The notes under the pieces were generated by a model that had not been told where the DNA came from, did no database searches, and saw only the letters and a program-made list of their open reading frames with translations. A DNA stretch of 64,000 nt. It comes from JAJCYK01 sp965224285 (lineage in GTDB: Bacteria; Bacteroidota; Bacteroidia; Cytophagales; Cyclobacteriaceae). The stretch is from assembly GCA_965224285.1 (NCBI GenBank), contig OZ245043.1, positions 3,348,001-3,412,000 of the forward strand, written 5' to 3'. A program made the position numbers and the translations under genes. The stretch's first letter is position 1; each line of letters starts with the position of its first letter. Shown in pieces: positions 16,374 to 24,903 of this stretch.

Positions 16374-17186
16374 TTACTTTAATTCCTGTAAGTACTCCTC
16401 AACCGTGCTCTTTACCTGCGGATCAGTTTCCATTTCCCGGACTTTCAAGAACTGGTCCCTGGCTTTAGCCGTTTCTCCGTTTTCATAGTAAGCGATAGCC
16501 AGATAAAACTGCCCTTCTACATGATTGGGATGACTATTCACCAAGCTTTCAAAGCGCTCTACTGCGCGTTGATATTGCGCTGATTGCAGGGAAAGGATGC
16601 CCAAGTTGTACAATGCTAAAGCATTGTTCGGATCACTTTCCACTACTTCACGCAGCATAACCACCCCTTTCATGGGTTGCTCGGGAAGATAGGTCAAAGC
16701 AAGCTTCGCCTTCACTTCCAATGAATTAGGCTCCTCAGATAATACTTTATGGTAGTATTCCCGTGCTTGATTTGCCCAGTAGTCCCGCTCTCCCGGATCC
16801 ACCGCAAAGTTAAATAACTCGTAATGGCTATTGCCTGCTTTTTTATGCCTTTCCGTAGTGGGCTCTGCCTCTGCAGCCTTTCGATAATAGAATGCTGCAC
16901 TATCCAAAAAGTCTAAACTAGCAAACAAACCAGCCAATGAGTCTGCAAAGGTAGCACTTTTTTCAGGATTTATCTCCTTATAGTTCCGTTTAAAATCTTT
17001 TATTAGTGCAGCTTCCTCTTCAGTAAGCTGATTCCGGTGATTGGCATCGAAATCAGGAGTAGTGATTTCCTCCAGGTTTTCAGGCGTTTCAGTATGTTGG
17101 TCTTCTACCACGACTTTGGGCAGAAAATACATGCCAACTGTCAGCAGGATCGCCGCTATGGACAGTATGATACGTGACATGGGCAT
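16374..17186 (-). CDS. Membrane-anchored tetratricopeptide repeat protein
   Basis: A 270-residue protein with one N-terminal membrane segment (about 5-22, ILSIAAILLTVGMYFLPKVV) followed by an acidic linker and four to five TPR units: AAFYYRKAAEAEPTTERHKK, AREYYHKVLSEEPNSLEVK, NALALYNLGILSLQSAQY and EGQFYLAIAYYENGETAKA. TPRs mediate protein-protein contacts; the domain should face the periplasm or, if the orientation is reversed, the cytoplasm. It lies between HU and the small basic protein on the minus strand. Partner unknown. Confidence 0.85.
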   Translation of the reverse strand: MPMSRIILSIAAILLTVGMYFLPKVVVEDQHTETPENLEEITTPDFDANHRNQLTEEEAALIKDFKRNYKEINPEKSATFADSLAGLFASLDFLDSAAFYYRKAAEAEPTTERHKKAGNSHYELFNFAVDPGERDYWANQAREYYHKVLSEEPNSLEVKAKLALTYLPEQPMKGVVMLREVVESDPNNALALYNLGILSLQSAQYQRAVERFESLVNSHPNHVEGQFYLAIAYYENGETAKARDQFLKVREMETDPQVKSTVEEYLQELK

Positions 17187-17210
17187 ACGCCGAAGCTAGG
17201 GTATTGACCT

Positions 17211-17512
17211 CTAGTCATTGAGGTCTTTGACTCTATCGCTGTTTTTTATTTTTTCAATAAATACTTTAGAGGGCTTAAAGCTGGGGATATAGTGTTCATC
17301 TATGATGATGGCGGTATTCTTGGAGATGTTACGAGCAATTTTTCGAGCTCGTTTTTATTTACAAAGCTTCCAAATCCTCTTACGTATATATTCTCTCCAC
17401 TGGCCATGGAGTTCTTTACTACACTAAAAAATGCTTCAACAGTGGTTGATACATCAGCTTTATCTATTCCGGTTTTTTCAGCTATCTCAGCTATCACATC
17501 TGCTTTAGTCAC
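17211..17512 (-). pseudogene. HU-family DNA-binding protein gene with a one-base frameshift
   Basis: HU bends and compacts DNA as a dimer. The first 53 residues (MTKADVIAEIAEKTGIDKAD... IYVRGFGSFVNK) are a normal HU N-terminus, but the frame then runs into a stop at residue 71. Reading one base later, the same strand continues with KRARKIARNISKNTAII and ends IKNSDRVKDLND at a TAG (17211-17213), giving a normal HU of about 100 residues. The break falls in a run of five T (17352-17356, plus strand); six would restore the frame. The intact rest argues for a sequencing or assembly error in the homopolymer, or a very recent mutation, rather than an old pseudogene. It lies 24 bases upstream of the TPR gene. 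Confidence 0.85.
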
Positions 17513-17574
17513 GGTTCTCTATTTTAAATGAAAAAATTCGTTAAAATTCTAATTACCAAGTAATTTTGGGTTGA

Positions 17575-17605
17575 CAAAGGTAAAATGTACCGTCTTAATT
17601 TAAAA
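17575..17605 (-). promoter_or_regulatory. Candidate promoter of the HU gene
   Basis: Minus strand: exact TAnnTTTG element TACCTTTG (17575-17582), 19 bases from TTTT (17602-17605) that stands in for the -33 TTTG. Predicted start near 17568 gives a leader of about 55 bases before the HU ATG at 17512. Spacing fits the Bacteroidota consensus. Confidence 0.5.
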
Positions 17606-17654
17606 GCAATTGAAATAAAATTATTGTCCTTTCGCGCCTCAATTTTCCCCTATT

Positions 17655-18734
17655 TTGCTAATAAAATATCCCATTCATCCCATTACCAAGGATCTGCTCA
17701 GGTGGTATAAAAATCACTCCCGAAGCCTTCCATGGCGCTATACCAATGACCCTTATCGCATCTGGATTTCAGAGATCATCTTACAGCAAACGCGGGTGGC
17801 TCAGGGACTGCCTTACTACTACCGCTTCATAGAGCAATACCCTAGCGTAAAGCAGCTGGCAGATGCGTCCGAACAATCCGTATTACGCCTGTGGCAGGGC
17901 CTGGGATACTACAGCAGGGCTAGAAACTTACACCGCTGCGCCCGGATGATCGTGGATAAGCATCAGGGTAAATTTCCTTCCAGTTACCAGGAATTGAAGC
18001 GTCTTCCTGGGATAGGTGACTACACGGCGTCTGCGGTGGCCTCCTTTGCCTTTGGGCTGCCTGAACCGGTAGTGGATGGGAATGTCTTCAGAGTACTGGC
18101 ACGATTGTTTGGAGTTGATCTGGATATTGCGGTTGCGGCAAGTCGCAAAAAATTTAAAGAGCTGAGCAAATCCCTGATGCCGGTAAGTGACAGCGAAACC
18201 TACAATCAGGCCATTATGGAATTCGGCGCTCTGCAATGTCTACCCAAAAGCCCCCCCTGTCAACGATGTGTGCTTCGTCTATCATGTTTTGCGTATCAGA
18301 ATGATGCTGTTCAGCATTTTCCGGTGAAGCAAAAAAAGAAACAGCAGAGAAACCGTTATCTTCATTACTTTCCCATAAGATTTGAAAATCGGCTTTTAAT
18401 GAAGCGACGGGGCGCCAAAGACATTTGGCAGGGATTGTATGATTTCCTGGTTTTCGAGACTTCCGAGAACGAAAAGCTTTCGTCACCCAAAACCCCTGAA
18501 AGTCTCTCATTTTGCCATGGCGGGATAAGGGTGCAGGAACCACCAGTGGCATACAGGCATCAATTGACCCATCAAAATATTCAGGCCAGTTTTACCGAAT
18601 TAAAGCTTAAGGACCAAGCGGCACTGAATGCCTGGAAAACAGCCTATAATCTGGAAATTTTCAACCTGGAAGAGGTCAACTTATTGCCTAAACCTATTTT
18701 GATTGACAACTATTTGAAGGCAGTTATATTTTAG
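17655..18734 (+). CDS. mutY: A/G-specific adenine DNA glycosylase MutY
   Basis: MutY removes adenine mispaired with 8-oxoguanine. Hallmarks: ISEIILQQTRV with catalytic Glu40, helix-hairpin-helix LPGIGDYTASAVASFAFG (118-135), catalytic Asp141 in VVDGNVFRV, the [4Fe-4S] cysteines C195-x6-C202-x2-C205-x5-C211, and a NUDIX-like C-terminal domain from about 225. The 359-residue length is normal. No ATG is available: the frame opens after a stop at 17616-17618 and the first usable start is TTG at 17655, so an unusual start codon is likely. First gene of mutY-ssb-gldE-gldD. Confidence 0.94.
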   Translation: MLIKYPIHPITKDLLRWYKNHSRSLPWRYTNDPYRIWISEIILQQTRVAQGLPYYYRFIEQYPSVKQLADASEQSVLRLWQGLGYYSRARNLHRCARMIVDKHQGKFPSSYQELKRLPGIGDYTASAVASFAFGLPEPVVDGNVFRVLARLFGVDLDIAVAASRKKFKELSKSLMPVSDSETYNQAIMEFGALQCLPKSPPCQRCVLRLSCFAYQNDAVQHFPVKQKKKQQRNRYLHYFPIRFENRLLMKRRGAKDIWQGLYDFLVFETSENEKLSSPKTPESLSFCHGGIRVQEPPVAYRHQLTHQNIQASFTELKLKDQAALNAWKTAYNLEIFNLEEVNLLPKPILIDNYLKAVIF

Positions 18735-18773
18735 TTAAATTTAAAAAAGTACCTTAGTTTTAAACAAAAGAAT

Positions 18774-19214
18774 ATGGCTGGAGTAAATAAAGTAATTCTA
18801 ATAGGCAATCTGGGTAAAGATCCTGAAGTAAGACACTTGGAAAGCGGAGTGATGGTTGCCAACTTTACTTTGGCCACTTCAGAGTCATACAAGGATCGCA
18901 ATACTGGGGAGCGCAAACAGGTCACAGAATGGCATAACGTGGTTTTATGGCGAGGCTTGGCAGAAATAGCCGAAAAGTATCTCAGAAAAGGAAATCAAGT
19001 CTACATAGAGGGTAAATTACGTACTCGGTCCTGGACCGATCAGGAAGGCAACAATCGATACACTACGGAAGTTGTGGGAGATAATATGACAATGTTGGGT
19101 GGAAGGCCTGGTGGGTCAGAATCCTCTCCAGCTGCGGCATATGAGGCTCCCAGCCAAAAAGTTTCTGAAAGCATTACCACTGTAGATGACGAATCGGATG
19201 ACCTGCCGTTTTGA
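18774..19214 (+). CDS. ssb: Single-stranded DNA-binding protein
   Basis: SSB coats single-stranded DNA in replication and repair. The 146 residues contain the OB-fold (MAGVNKVILIGNLGKDPEVR, then EWHNVVLWRGLAEIAEKYL and YTTEVVGDNMTMLGG) and a flexible acidic tail ending in DDLPF, the tip that recruits partner proteins. A TACCTTAG element (18750-18757) lies 16 bases before the ATG and may be a -7 promoter element. It is followed after 22 bases by gldE. Confidence 0.96.
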   Translation: MAGVNKVILIGNLGKDPEVRHLESGVMVANFTLATSESYKDRNTGERKQVTEWHNVVLWRGLAEIAEKYLRKGNQVYIEGKLRTRSWTDQEGNNRYTTEVVGDNMTMLGGRPGGSESSPAAAYEAPSQKVSESITTVDDESDDLPF

Positions 19215-19236
19215 TTTGGAACTCAACAACTGACCT

Positions 19237-20595
19237 TTGGAAATATCATCAGAAGATCCTCTTCCCGGGTTATTCTTACTGGCTCAAATCTTAAGTAATA
19301 CCCCTCTATACTTTACTTTCAATGGGATATTGCTGGTTTTGTTATTGCTGATGTCCGCAGTGATTTCAGGTTCGGAAGTAGCTTTCTTTAGTTTGACCCG
19401 GCACGATCTGGCTAACTGCAAGGCCGGTAACGACCCCAGGGACAAAAGTATCATTCGCCTTTTGGAACATCCTAAAAAACTATTGGCTACTATTCTGATC
19501 GCCAACAACCTGGTTAATGTGGCCTTTGTTACCGTTTCCACTTTTTTGGCATGGAGGGTGGTAGGTGCACAAACCACTGAAGGGTTGGTGTTGGTGGTAT
19601 TGACTACCTTGGCATCGGCGGCAATTGTATTCTTTGGTGAAGTAGTACCTAAAGTTTATGCCAATCACAATAACCTGGGATTTGCCAGACTTACCGCAGG
19701 CCTGCTCAGAGGGGCTGAATTCCTTTTCAGGCCGGTATCGTGGATACTTTTATCCACTAGCGGGATAATTGAGTCCAGGATTAGTCGGCGGGGCTATAAT
19801 ATATCGGTAGATGATCTCAATCAGGCTTTGGAATTGACTATCGACGAGGAAACTACGGAAGAAGAGAAAGGTATTCTCAAAGGGATCGTGAACTTTGGCA
19901 CTTTATCGGTAAAACAGGTGATGCGCTCCAGAATGGACATCACTGCCATGGACATCGAAATCGATTTTCATGACCTGATGGACAAGATCAACAAAACCGG
20001 TTTTTCCCGCATACCTATATACAGCGAAACCATCGATAAGATCGAAGGTATCCTTTATATCAAAGACCTGCTGCCATTTATTGATAATGACGAAAACTTC
20101 AAATGGCAAACCCTGCTGCGCCCGGGTTTCTTTATTCCGGAAAACAAGAAAGTAGATACCTTGTTGAAAGATTTTCAGGAAAAACGAGTTCACATGGCCA
20201 TAGTAGTAGATGAATATGGAGGGACCTCCGGACTCATTACCCTGGAGGATGTAATTGAGGAGATCGTAGGTGAGATTAATGATGAGTTTGATGATGACGA
20301 AGTGGCGTACAATAAATTGGATGAATATACTTACATCTTCGAAGGCAGGACTTCCTTAAACGATTTTTGTAAAATTCTGGGCGAGGGGGTTCATATCTTT
20401 GAGGAGGTAAAAGGTGAGAGTGAAAGTTTAGGCGGGCTTATCCTGGAGTTGCACTCCAAACTGCCCCGGGTGGGAGAAAAGATCCCTTATGGTCATTTCG
20501 TTTTTACCGTGGTTTCAGTTGATCAAAAAAGAATCAAACGGGTGAGGGTTTATACCAAAAAAGTACCACAGTCTCAGGAAACCTCAGAGACTTAA
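19237..20595 (+). CDS. gldE: Gliding motility-associated membrane protein GldE (CNNM/CorC type)
   Basis: GldE supports gliding motility in Flavobacterium, probably with GldD, and belongs to the CNNM/hemolysin-C transporter-like family. The 452 residues begin with EDPLPGLFLLAQIL, then the DUF21 membrane domain (VISGSEVAFFSLTRHDL, four hydrophobic segments to about 190), paired CBS domains (about 215-335, VMRSRMDITAMDIE and VDEYGGTSGLITLEDVIEE) and a C-terminal CorC/HlyC domain. A TGA precedes the frame by 3 bases, so the start must be the TTG at 19237. It lies between ssb and gldD, the standard order. Confidence 0.92.
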   Translation: MEISSEDPLPGLFLLAQILSNTPLYFTFNGILLVLLLLMSAVISGSEVAFFSLTRHDLANCKAGNDPRDKSIIRLLEHPKKLLATILIANNLVNVAFVTVSTFLAWRVVGAQTTEGLVLVVLTTLASAAIVFFGEVVPKVYANHNNLGFARLTAGLLRGAEFLFRPVSWILLSTSGIIESRISRRGYNISVDDLNQALELTIDEETTEEEKGILKGIVNFGTLSVKQVMRSRMDITAMDIEIDFHDLMDKINKTGFSRIPIYSETIDKIEGILYIKDLLPFIDNDENFKWQTLLRPGFFIPENKKVDTLLKDFQEKRVHMAIVVDEYGGTSGLITLEDVIEEIVGEINDEFDDDEVAYNKLDEYTYIFEGRTSLNDFCKILGEGVHIFEEVKGESESLGGLILELHSKLPRVGEKIPYGHFVFTVVSVDQKRIKRVRVYTKKVPQSQETSET

Positions 20596-20601
20596 AGAAT
20601 T

Positions 20602-21189
20602 ATGAAAAACTGCCGGTATTCCCTCTGCGTGATATTTGGTCTGGGTTTATTTATAGGTTGTCAGACTGCTGATTATGTCCCAAAGCCCCGAGGCTTCAAC
20701 CGGATTGAATTGCCGGAAGCGGACTATCAAACTCTGGGACCAGGCTATCCCTATAATTTTGAATACTCCAGTCATGCCAGTATTGAGAAGGATAGTTCCT
20801 GGATGGCTGAGCCTTACTGGATCCACCTGGTTTATGAGGACCTTGGCGCAGATGTGCAATTGACATATAAGGAGCTTGATCAGGACCAGTCAAAGCTGAG
20901 GGAGTTGCTGGAAGATTCTTACAGGCTGACCAGCAAGCATCAAATAAAAGCCTACGCCATCGATGAGAGCATTCTGCAGACTCCTAATGGTCATACCGTG
21001 GTGGTGGCAGAACTCAGTGGAGAAGTCCCCAGCCAATTCCAATTTTTTTCCACCGACAGCACACAGCACTTCCTACGTGGGGCCTTGTATTTTCCTACTG
21101 CTACCAAGAATGACAGCCTAGCTCCAGTCATCGAGTATATCAAAAAGGACATTGTACATATGCTGAATACCCTGAATTGGGTTAACTAG
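20602..21189 (+). CDS. gldD: Gliding motility lipoprotein GldD
   Basis: GldD is a lipoprotein needed for gliding and for assembly of the Gld/type IX secretion apparatus. The 195-residue protein has a signal peptide with lipobox LFIGC (Cys20), and the family hallmark DYVPKPRGFNRIELPEADYQ right after it. It starts 6 bases after gldE, so the pair is co-translated. The membrane location is inferred from the lipobox. Confidence 0.92.
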   Translation: MKNCRYSLCVIFGLGLFIGCQTADYVPKPRGFNRIELPEADYQTLGPGYPYNFEYSSHASIEKDSSWMAEPYWIHLVYEDLGADVQLTYKELDQDQSKLRELLEDSYRLTSKHQIKAYAIDESILQTPNGHTVVVAELSGEVPSQFQFFSTDSTQHFLRGALYFPTATKNDSLAPVIEYIKKDIVHMLNTLNWVN

Positions 21190-21208
21190 ACTGACTCAGT
21201 CTTCAATC

Positions 21209-23302
21209 ATGAAGGGATTTTTTCACACCAAAATTGGATTCTTGAAAGGTGTAGGCCCTCAAAAAGCTGCTCTTCTCAACAAGGAGTTAAGTATTTTCAC
21301 CTATGGTGATTTGATTCAGTACTATCCTTTCAGGTATGAAGACCGCACCCGCTGTTATAAGATCCGAGAACTCCGCGAAGACCTACCCGGTGTACAGTTT
21401 AAGGGCATCCTCAATGGATTGAGCACAGCCGGAGGCGGTCGTAAAAGGCGCTTGGTTGGTAATTTGCAGGACGAAACTGGCTCCATAGAATTAGTTTGGT
21501 TCAAAGGCTTAAAATGGGTAACTAAAAAGTTGCAACCTGGTTTGGAATATCTGGTCTTTGGCAAACCGACCCGTTATGGCTCAAAGATCAACATAGTCCA
21601 TCCGGAATTGGAAGTATTTCGCGGCGGCGGTGACCCCAGTGGATATTTGCATCCGGTTTATTCCACCACTGAATTATTAAAATCCAAGTTTTTGGATAGC
21701 CGAGCGATAAGCAGGCTGCAATCCCGACTGATCCAACTGGCAAAATCAAAAATCAGGGAAACCCTACCCTCCGCCATAATGAATTCTCTTAAGCTGATCC
21801 CCAAAGCAGAGGCATTATATCAAATCCATTTTCCTGAGAACCAACCTGGCCTGGATGCTGCCAGAAGAAGATTAAAATTCGAGGAGCTTTTCTATATCCA
21901 ACTGCGGCTGTTAAAAATGAAATTGGCCAGAACCGACAAATTTAGCAGCAGAGCATTTGAAGAGACCTCCCTCATTCATGATTTTTATCATCATCACTTA
22001 CCCTTTGAACTCACTGCTGCCCAAAAAAAAGTAATCAGGGAAATTTATCATGATCTTCGTTCAGGGTTTCAAATGAATCGCCTGTTGCAAGGAGACGTGG
22101 GAAGCGGTAAAACGGTAGTGGCATTTATCTGTATGCTGGCGGTGATTGGAGGAGGCAGCCAAACGACCTTGATGGCCCCTACTGAAATACTGGCGGAACA
22201 GCACTACCGGGGATTAAAAAAGTATGCATCAGCACTGAAGTTGAAAATCGGCTTGTTAACGGGTTCCACTACCTCTGCCCAGCGAAAGAAATTGCACCGC
22301 AATTTAGTTGAAGGTGACTTACAGATCCTAGTGGGCACTCACGCGTTACTAGAAGAGTCAGTGCAGTTCAATAGCTTGGGATTGGCGGTAATAGATGAAC
22401 AACATCGTTTCGGGGTAGCACAACGAGCAAGGTTATGGAAGAAGAACACCAATTTTTATCCACATGTATTGGTTATGACTGCCACCCCTATACCCAGGAC
22501 ATTGGCCATGACCTTGTATGGAGACTTGGATGTCTCGGTGATCGATGAGTTGCCTCCGGGCCGAAAGCCGGTAGAAACCGTGCATCGTTACGACAGCAAC
22601 CGTTTGAAGGTGTTTGGATTCATGCGACAACAAATTGAACTTGGCCGTCAGGTTTATGTAGTCTACCCATTGATTGAAGAATCAGCAAAGCTGGACCTCA
22701 AACACCTGGAAGATGGTTATGAAAGTATCAGGAGAGCTTTCCCTGGTTTACCGGTCAGCATTGTTCACGGCAGGATGAAAAGCAAGGATAAGGATCTTGA
22801 GATGCAGCGGTTTGTTAAAGGCCAAACCAGTATCATGGTAGCAACTACGGTGATCGAAGTGGGGGTTGATGTTCCCAATGCCTCGGTTATGGTCATAGAA
22901 AACGCCGAACGATTTGGCTTAGCCCAGTTGCATCAGTTAAGAGGCAGAGTAGGCCGGGGTGCAGAACAAAGTTACTGTATCCTTATGACCAGTTATAAAT
23001 TAAGCCAGGAGGGGCGCACCCGCATCCAAACTATGGTTCGAACACAGAATGGATTTGAAATTGCCGATGTCGACCTTAAACTCCGGGGGCCGGGTGATCT
23101 TATGGGTACCCAACAAAGTGGAGTACTCGATCTGCTCATTGCAGATCTGGGACAGGATGGAAAATTGTTACAATTAGCCAGACAATATGCCCAGGATTTA
23201 CTATCCCATGATCCCGGGCTCAGAGCACCGGAAAATCAACAAGTTTTAAGGCAGATTTCCAACCGCAAAAAGAGTGATGTCAACTGGAGCCGAATCAGTT
23301 AA
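21209..23302 (+). CDS. recG: ATP-dependent DNA helicase RecG
   Basis: RecG regresses stalled replication forks and processes recombination junctions. It has an N-terminal wedge/OB domain (about 1-200, GFLKGVGPQKAALLNKEL), Walker A LQGDVGSGKTVVA (about 291-303), DEQH box in IDEQHRFGVAQR, ATPIPRTLAMTLYGDLD, and the C-terminal helicase motif LHQLRGRVGRG with the TRG-like tail. Length 697 is typical. It begins 19 bases after gldD, probably read through from the gld operon. Confidence 0.96.
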   Translation: MKGFFHTKIGFLKGVGPQKAALLNKELSIFTYGDLIQYYPFRYEDRTRCYKIRELREDLPGVQFKGILNGLSTAGGGRKRRLVGNLQDETGSIELVWFKGLKWVTKKLQPGLEYLVFGKPTRYGSKINIVHPELEVFRGGGDPSGYLHPVYSTTELLKSKFLDSRAISRLQSRLIQLAKSKIRETLPSAIMNSLKLIPKAEALYQIHFPENQPGLDAARRRLKFEELFYIQLRLLKMKLARTDKFSSRAFEETSLIHDFYHHHLPFELTAAQKKVIREIYHDLRSGFQMNRLLQGDVGSGKTVVAFICMLAVIGGGSQTTLMAPTEILAEQHYRGLKKYASALKLKIGLLTGSTTSAQRKKLHRNLVEGDLQILVGTHALLEESVQFNSLGLAVIDEQHRFGVAQRARLWKKNTNFYPHVLVMTATPIPRTLAMTLYGDLDVSVIDELPPGRKPVETVHRYDSNRLKVFGFMRQQIELGRQVYVVYPLIEESAKLDLKHLEDGYESIRRAFPGLPVSIVHGRMKSKDKDLEMQRFVKGQTSIMVATTVIEVGVDVPNASVMVIENAERFGLAQLHQLRGRVGRGAEQSYCILMTSYKLSQEGRTRIQTMVRTQNGFEIADVDLKLRGPGDLMGTQQSGVLDLLIADLGQDGKLLQLARQYAQDLLSHDPGLRAPENQQVLRQISNRKKSDVNWSRIS

Positions 23303-23412
23303 ATAAGCAAAACAGTCAATATTCAGCTTAAAGCAGGAACCCCGAAATATAGACTTTTAGGAGCTGTTTTATGCTTGGTTTCTTTAAAAAGAGCTCGATT
23401 CTAAGCTAATTT

Positions 23413-23444
23413 TTTGTATTTTTACTAACTATAATATAACTATT
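23413..23444 (+). promoter_or_regulatory. Candidate promoter before the lipoprotein gene at 23465
   Basis: TTTG (23413-23416, at the end of a T-run) and TAACTATT (23437-23444) are 20 bases apart. The -7 element matches TAnnTTTG at only four of six fixed positions, so the call is weak. The 162-base gap 23303-23464 contains nothing else that I recognise. Confidence 0.3.
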
Positions 23445-23464
23445 ACGGACAAAACCACTGCAGT

Positions 23465-24271
23465 TTGAAGCTTCATTACTGTTTAATGCTGTGTATCAGC
23501 ACCCTGTTGCTTACTTTCTGTGACGGCGGGGAAAATGCCGATCAAGGAGATCATCACAGCGCTAATCATTACGGAAATCCGGCGGCTGAAGGATTCGATT
23601 CTGTAAACTCTGACCCGCAGGCCATCGCGGTGGCCGACCAGGTTATGGAAGCCATGGGAGGGCGGGCGGCCTGGGATTCACTCCGTTATATATCTTGGAA
23701 TTTCTTTGGAGCGCGTCATTTGGTTTGGGACAGATTTACTGGCAATGTACGCATCGAAGTGGGTGATAGCACAGTTTATCTGGTAAACGTACGAGATCTT
23801 ACAGGGAAAATTAAGTTGGATGGCAAGGAAATGGTCCAAGAGGATTCCGTGAAGCATTACCTCAATCAAGCCCGAAATATATGGATCAATGACTCGTATT
23901 GGTTGGTGATGCCCTTCAAATTAAAGGATTCAGGAGTTACTCTGAAATATATGGACATTGAACCGGTGGCTGAGAAGCCTTCTCATCGATTGGAGTTAAC
24001 TTTTAAGGAGGTGGGTGTTACACCCCAAAACCGATACCTGGTGTATGTGGATACCGGTACCAATTTAGTAAACCAATGGGCGTTTTACCGGAAAAGAGAT
24101 CAGGATACTGCGAATTTTGTATTACCCTGGGGAGATTACCAAGACTATCGAGGTGTTTTATTATCCTCTGATAGAGGAGATCGGGATCTCAGCGATGTGA
24201 TGGTATTTGCAGATTTGCCGGAAACCGTATTTACTTCCCTTGATCCCATTAATTTGACTAATTATCAATAA
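23465..24271 (+). CDS. Predicted lipoprotein of unknown function
   Basis: A 268-residue exported protein with a signal peptide and a possible lipobox LLLTFC (Cys19), then a His/Asp-rich linker (DQGDHHSANHYGNP). The remainder (VMEAMGGRAAWDSLRYISW..., LDGKEMVQED, YWLVMPFKLKDSGVTLKYM, RYLVYVDTGTNLVNQWAFY) has the strand pattern and phrases of outer-membrane lipoprotein-sorting (LolA/LolB-like) relatives found in Bacteroidota. The start is TTG (23465) or the ATG seven codons later; the former keeps the basic N-terminus. The next gene follows after 12 bases. Function is unassigned. Confidence 0.75.
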   Translation: MKLHYCLMLCISTLLLTFCDGGENADQGDHHSANHYGNPAAEGFDSVNSDPQAIAVADQVMEAMGGRAAWDSLRYISWNFFGARHLVWDRFTGNVRIEVGDSTVYLVNVRDLTGKIKLDGKEMVQEDSVKHYLNQARNIWINDSYWLVMPFKLKDSGVTLKYMDIEPVAEKPSHRLELTFKEVGVTPQNRYLVYVDTGTNLVNQWAFYRKRDQDTANFVLPWGDYQDYRGVLLSSDRGDRDLSDVMVFADLPETVFTSLDPINLTNYQ

Positions 24272-24283
24272 GATACAAATACT

Positions 24284-24901
24284 ATGAGGCTGAAGATTTT
24301 TGGTGTTTTAATCGGTGTGATATTCATAGGTTATGAGTTATGTAGTCAGCATCAACCGAATAGATTGAGTTGGGACCTGGATTATCAGACTCTGCTCAAT
24401 CAACATCAGATACGTTGGGACCATTCGGTTGGTACTCTGTTTACCTGGCTTGCTGACCGAGAGCAGGAACAGGCATATATAAAGGAATTTGTGGAGGCTG
24501 AATTGTCCAATTACGACGGGGCGATGTTCATGCTCGATCATCCTACTTTTCCCTCAGGTGGACGCACCACAATATTAGGTATCAAGCGCCAGGACCAATG
24601 TTTCTATTGGTACCGGTCAACCGATGAAGGCATGCGTGAATTTAAAAGGCGTAACTTGGATCCCGCCTTATTCGATCAGGTTATGGATCGATTAACCGCC
24701 ATGAAGCAAAAGGGTTATGAGAATATGGGGGGACCGGAAAAAGCTTATGCCGGATTTCTCAGCACATACCAGCAGGGGCATGGCAAACAGATACTGCTGC
24801 ATATCAATGATTTTATGGAGTTTGATACCGAAAATCAACAAATTCTAAGGGTAGGAAAAATATTTGAGATCGAGAACAGCTTGTTGGCTAAGCAGAACTA
24901 A
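24284..24901 (+). CDS. Exported or membrane-anchored protein of unknown function
   Basis: A 205-residue protein with a hydrophobic N-terminus (MRLKIFGVLIGVIFIGYELC) acting as a signal peptide or anchor. The rest is soluble and contains repeated aromatic and acidic patches (YDGAMFMLDHPTFPSGGRTT, QDQCFYWYRSTDEGMREF). I recognise no family. It lies between the lipoprotein gene and ppk2, 2 bases before the latter, so the three are probably one transcript. Confidence 0.65.
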   Translation: MRLKIFGVLIGVIFIGYELCSQHQPNRLSWDLDYQTLLNQHQIRWDHSVGTLFTWLADREQEQAYIKEFVEAELSNYDGAMFMLDHPTFPSGGRTTILGIKRQDQCFYWYRSTDEGMREFKRRNLDPALFDQVMDRLTAMKQKGYENMGGPEKAYAGFLSTYQQGHGKQILLHINDFMEFDTENQQILRVGKIFEIENSLLAKQN

Positions 24902-24903
24902 AT

